In this document: one piece after another, positions 63,120-64,000 of the stretch
How the letters are laid out: each line of letters opens with the position of its first letter
Position numbering within the stretch: the first letter of the stretch is position 1
Source of the DNA: Zasmidium citrigriseum
Taxonomy: Eukaryota > Ascomycota > Dothideomycetes > Mycosphaerellales > Mycosphaerellaceae
Reading direction: 5' to 3'
Length of the DNA: 64,000 bases
Assembly (NCBI GenBank): GCA_002786025.1
Contig: NHNW01000005.1
Coordinates: 682,001 to 746,000, forward strand
Notes under the pieces: model-generated
Told to the model about the DNA's origin: nothing
The model's input: the letters and a program-made list of their open reading frames with translations, nothing else
Databases searched by the model: none
Program-made: the position numbers and the translations under genes

Positions 63120-64000
63120 ATGAGTTCGACCCCGAACCGCTTCGCAGTCAACGGTCTTCCGCGCATCCCCAATGGCCTCAATGGCGCCACCCACCGTGCC
63201 TCGAGCATGACCAGGGTCGCTTCCGGCCTTGGCGCCGACAGCGAAGCCAAAGAGGACGAGCACGAGGACGACCCTGTCCACATCGCCCTGAAGCAGCGCT
63301 TTGATGAGGCGGAGGCCAGCATCGCCGCGCTGTTCGGGGGCGATGGACAAACACAGCGCGCTTCCTCGAAACCCGCCGATGCTGCCCCCGCCGAAAGCGG
63401 CGCGCCGCTGGATGCCAAGACCTCCTCCGCGCCCCCCAAGAAGGCCGCCCGCCAGATTGACGACGACTACGGCGACGACGATGATGACGAGGACGAAGAG
63501 GAAGATCTAGACAAGCAGAGCCCGCTGAAGTCCAAGGGCAAGGCTGCGCTCCCGAATGGCCTGTCGCCAAACCACCTTCGCGCCCCCGCCCCCGCAGTCA
63601 AGCCTGCAGCTATCCGAACCACCTCCTCCGCCGTGTCAGATCCCGCTAAGAGCTCGGAAGATGTGCGCAAGCAGCTGGAAGAGGATAAGAAGGCTGCGGC
63701 CGAGGCTGCGAAATGGAGCTTTCAGAGCATGTTCTACACGTACGAGGCTGACCGCGACGCGATGCTGGAGCAACAAAAGCTGGACGAGCTGGATCGCGAA
63801 GTGGAGAACGAGCTATCAACTGGCCAGAATGGAAATGCCAATGCCACGTCTGCTGCCGCTGGCAATGCTGCCGGAGCCAATGCCACTCAAGGTTCCCTGG
63901 GCAGTGCTGACCTGGGTGCTTCTAGTCTGACCCTCAAACATCTCATTGCGAGAATAGACATGAAGCGCGACATGGTCAAAGCCTCGGACAACCAGCTCAG
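63120..64000 (+). CDS. spt7: Probable SAGA subunit Spt7, 5' part (runs off window)
   Basis: Open from ATG 63,120-63,122 to the window end with no stop: 293 codons. The visible part is mostly low complexity: a polar N terminus, the helix IALKQRFDEAEASIAALFGG, an acidic tract of Asp and Glu (about residues 115-130), and a Lys/Ala-rich helix leading to AAKWSFQSMFYTYEADRDAM. The last residues, LTLKHLIARIDMKRDMVKAS, resemble the segment that precedes the bromodomain in filamentous fungal Spt7. The bromodomain itself would lie beyond the window, so the name is a recollection-based inference. Spt7 is a structural subunit of the nuclear SAGA acetyltransferase complex. Confidence 0.65.
   Translation, partial: MSSTPNRFAVNGLPRIPNGLNGATHRASSMTRVASGLGADSEAKEDEHEDDPVHIALKQRFDEAEASIAALFGGDGQTQRASSKPADAAPAESGAPLDAKTSSAPPKKAARQIDDDYGDDDDDEDEEEDLDKQSPLKSKGKAALPNGLSPNHLRAPAPAVKPAAIRTTSSAVSDPAKSSEDVRKQLEEDKKAAAEAAKWSFQSMFYTYEADRDAMLEQQKLDELDREVENELSTGQNGNANATSAAAGNAAGANATQGSLGSADLGASSLTLKHLIARIDMKRDMVKASDNQL

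Overview
This window reads as nuclear DNA of a filamentous ascomycete (Pezizomycotina). A Dothideomycete is my best guess, but that is inference. The support is short introns (about 47-70 bp, one of 160 bp) with GTANGT-type donors and CTAAC/CTRAY-like branch sites, a HET-domain gene, chromodomain Ty3/gypsy retrotransposons, and a very strong repeat-induced point mutation (RIP) signature.

Region 1 (1 to about 21,597) is a dead, RIP-saturated transposon block. CpA and TpG dinucleotides are almost absent over more than 20 kb and TpA is enriched, while CpG remains common. ATG therefore hardly exists, and CAG, CAA and TGG codons have become stops. Despite this, one chromovirus family can be read on the minus strand in two copies: copy 1 (1..6037, cut by the window edge) and a complete copy 2 (9552..16374, two LTRs, 5-bp target duplication TTAAG). 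Copy 2 splits a different plus-strand chromovirus (6038..9551 and 16375..about 17,900). Further coding ghosts lie in this block: an antisense, apparently spliced gene carried between chromodomain and 3' LTR in both inner copies; a second antisense frame downstream of the outer element; and a relic of an acidic protein with one membrane segment (about 19,860-21,020). Normal base composition returns within tens of bases near 21,600.

Region 2 (about 21,690-32,870) holds six unrecognised genes that fall by eye into two interleaved families of three. Family A is coiled-coil proteins with HW..I, NACL, CR.L.HC and VDHL.TFT motifs; its first member is N-terminally truncated exactly at the RIP boundary. 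Family B has a Ser/Thr-rich N terminus followed by an LS(D/N)P.VLK motif. Both families share an upstream element built on GTCACATG and GGCGCTA, and two family B genes share a whole proximal promoter. This is the best candidate here for something undescribed.

Region 3 (33,117-64,000) is conserved core genome: mitochondrial ribosomal mL49 (img2) divergent from eIF3e; a gene-poor stretch (35.4-39.6 kb); a monocarboxylate-type MFS transporter; a long intergenic stretch with a MITE-like element and a broken tRNA-Ala; a GH5 steryl-glucosidase; an ER TPR/J-domain co-chaperone; exportin Msn5; a HET protein; a GFA-domain protein; a CBS/PB1 protein; ribosomal protein eS26; a VanZ-like membrane protein; and the 5' end of a probable SPT7. 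Most of these genes are divergent or convergent pairs. Splice sites were placed by eye from reading frame and consensus, not from transcripts.
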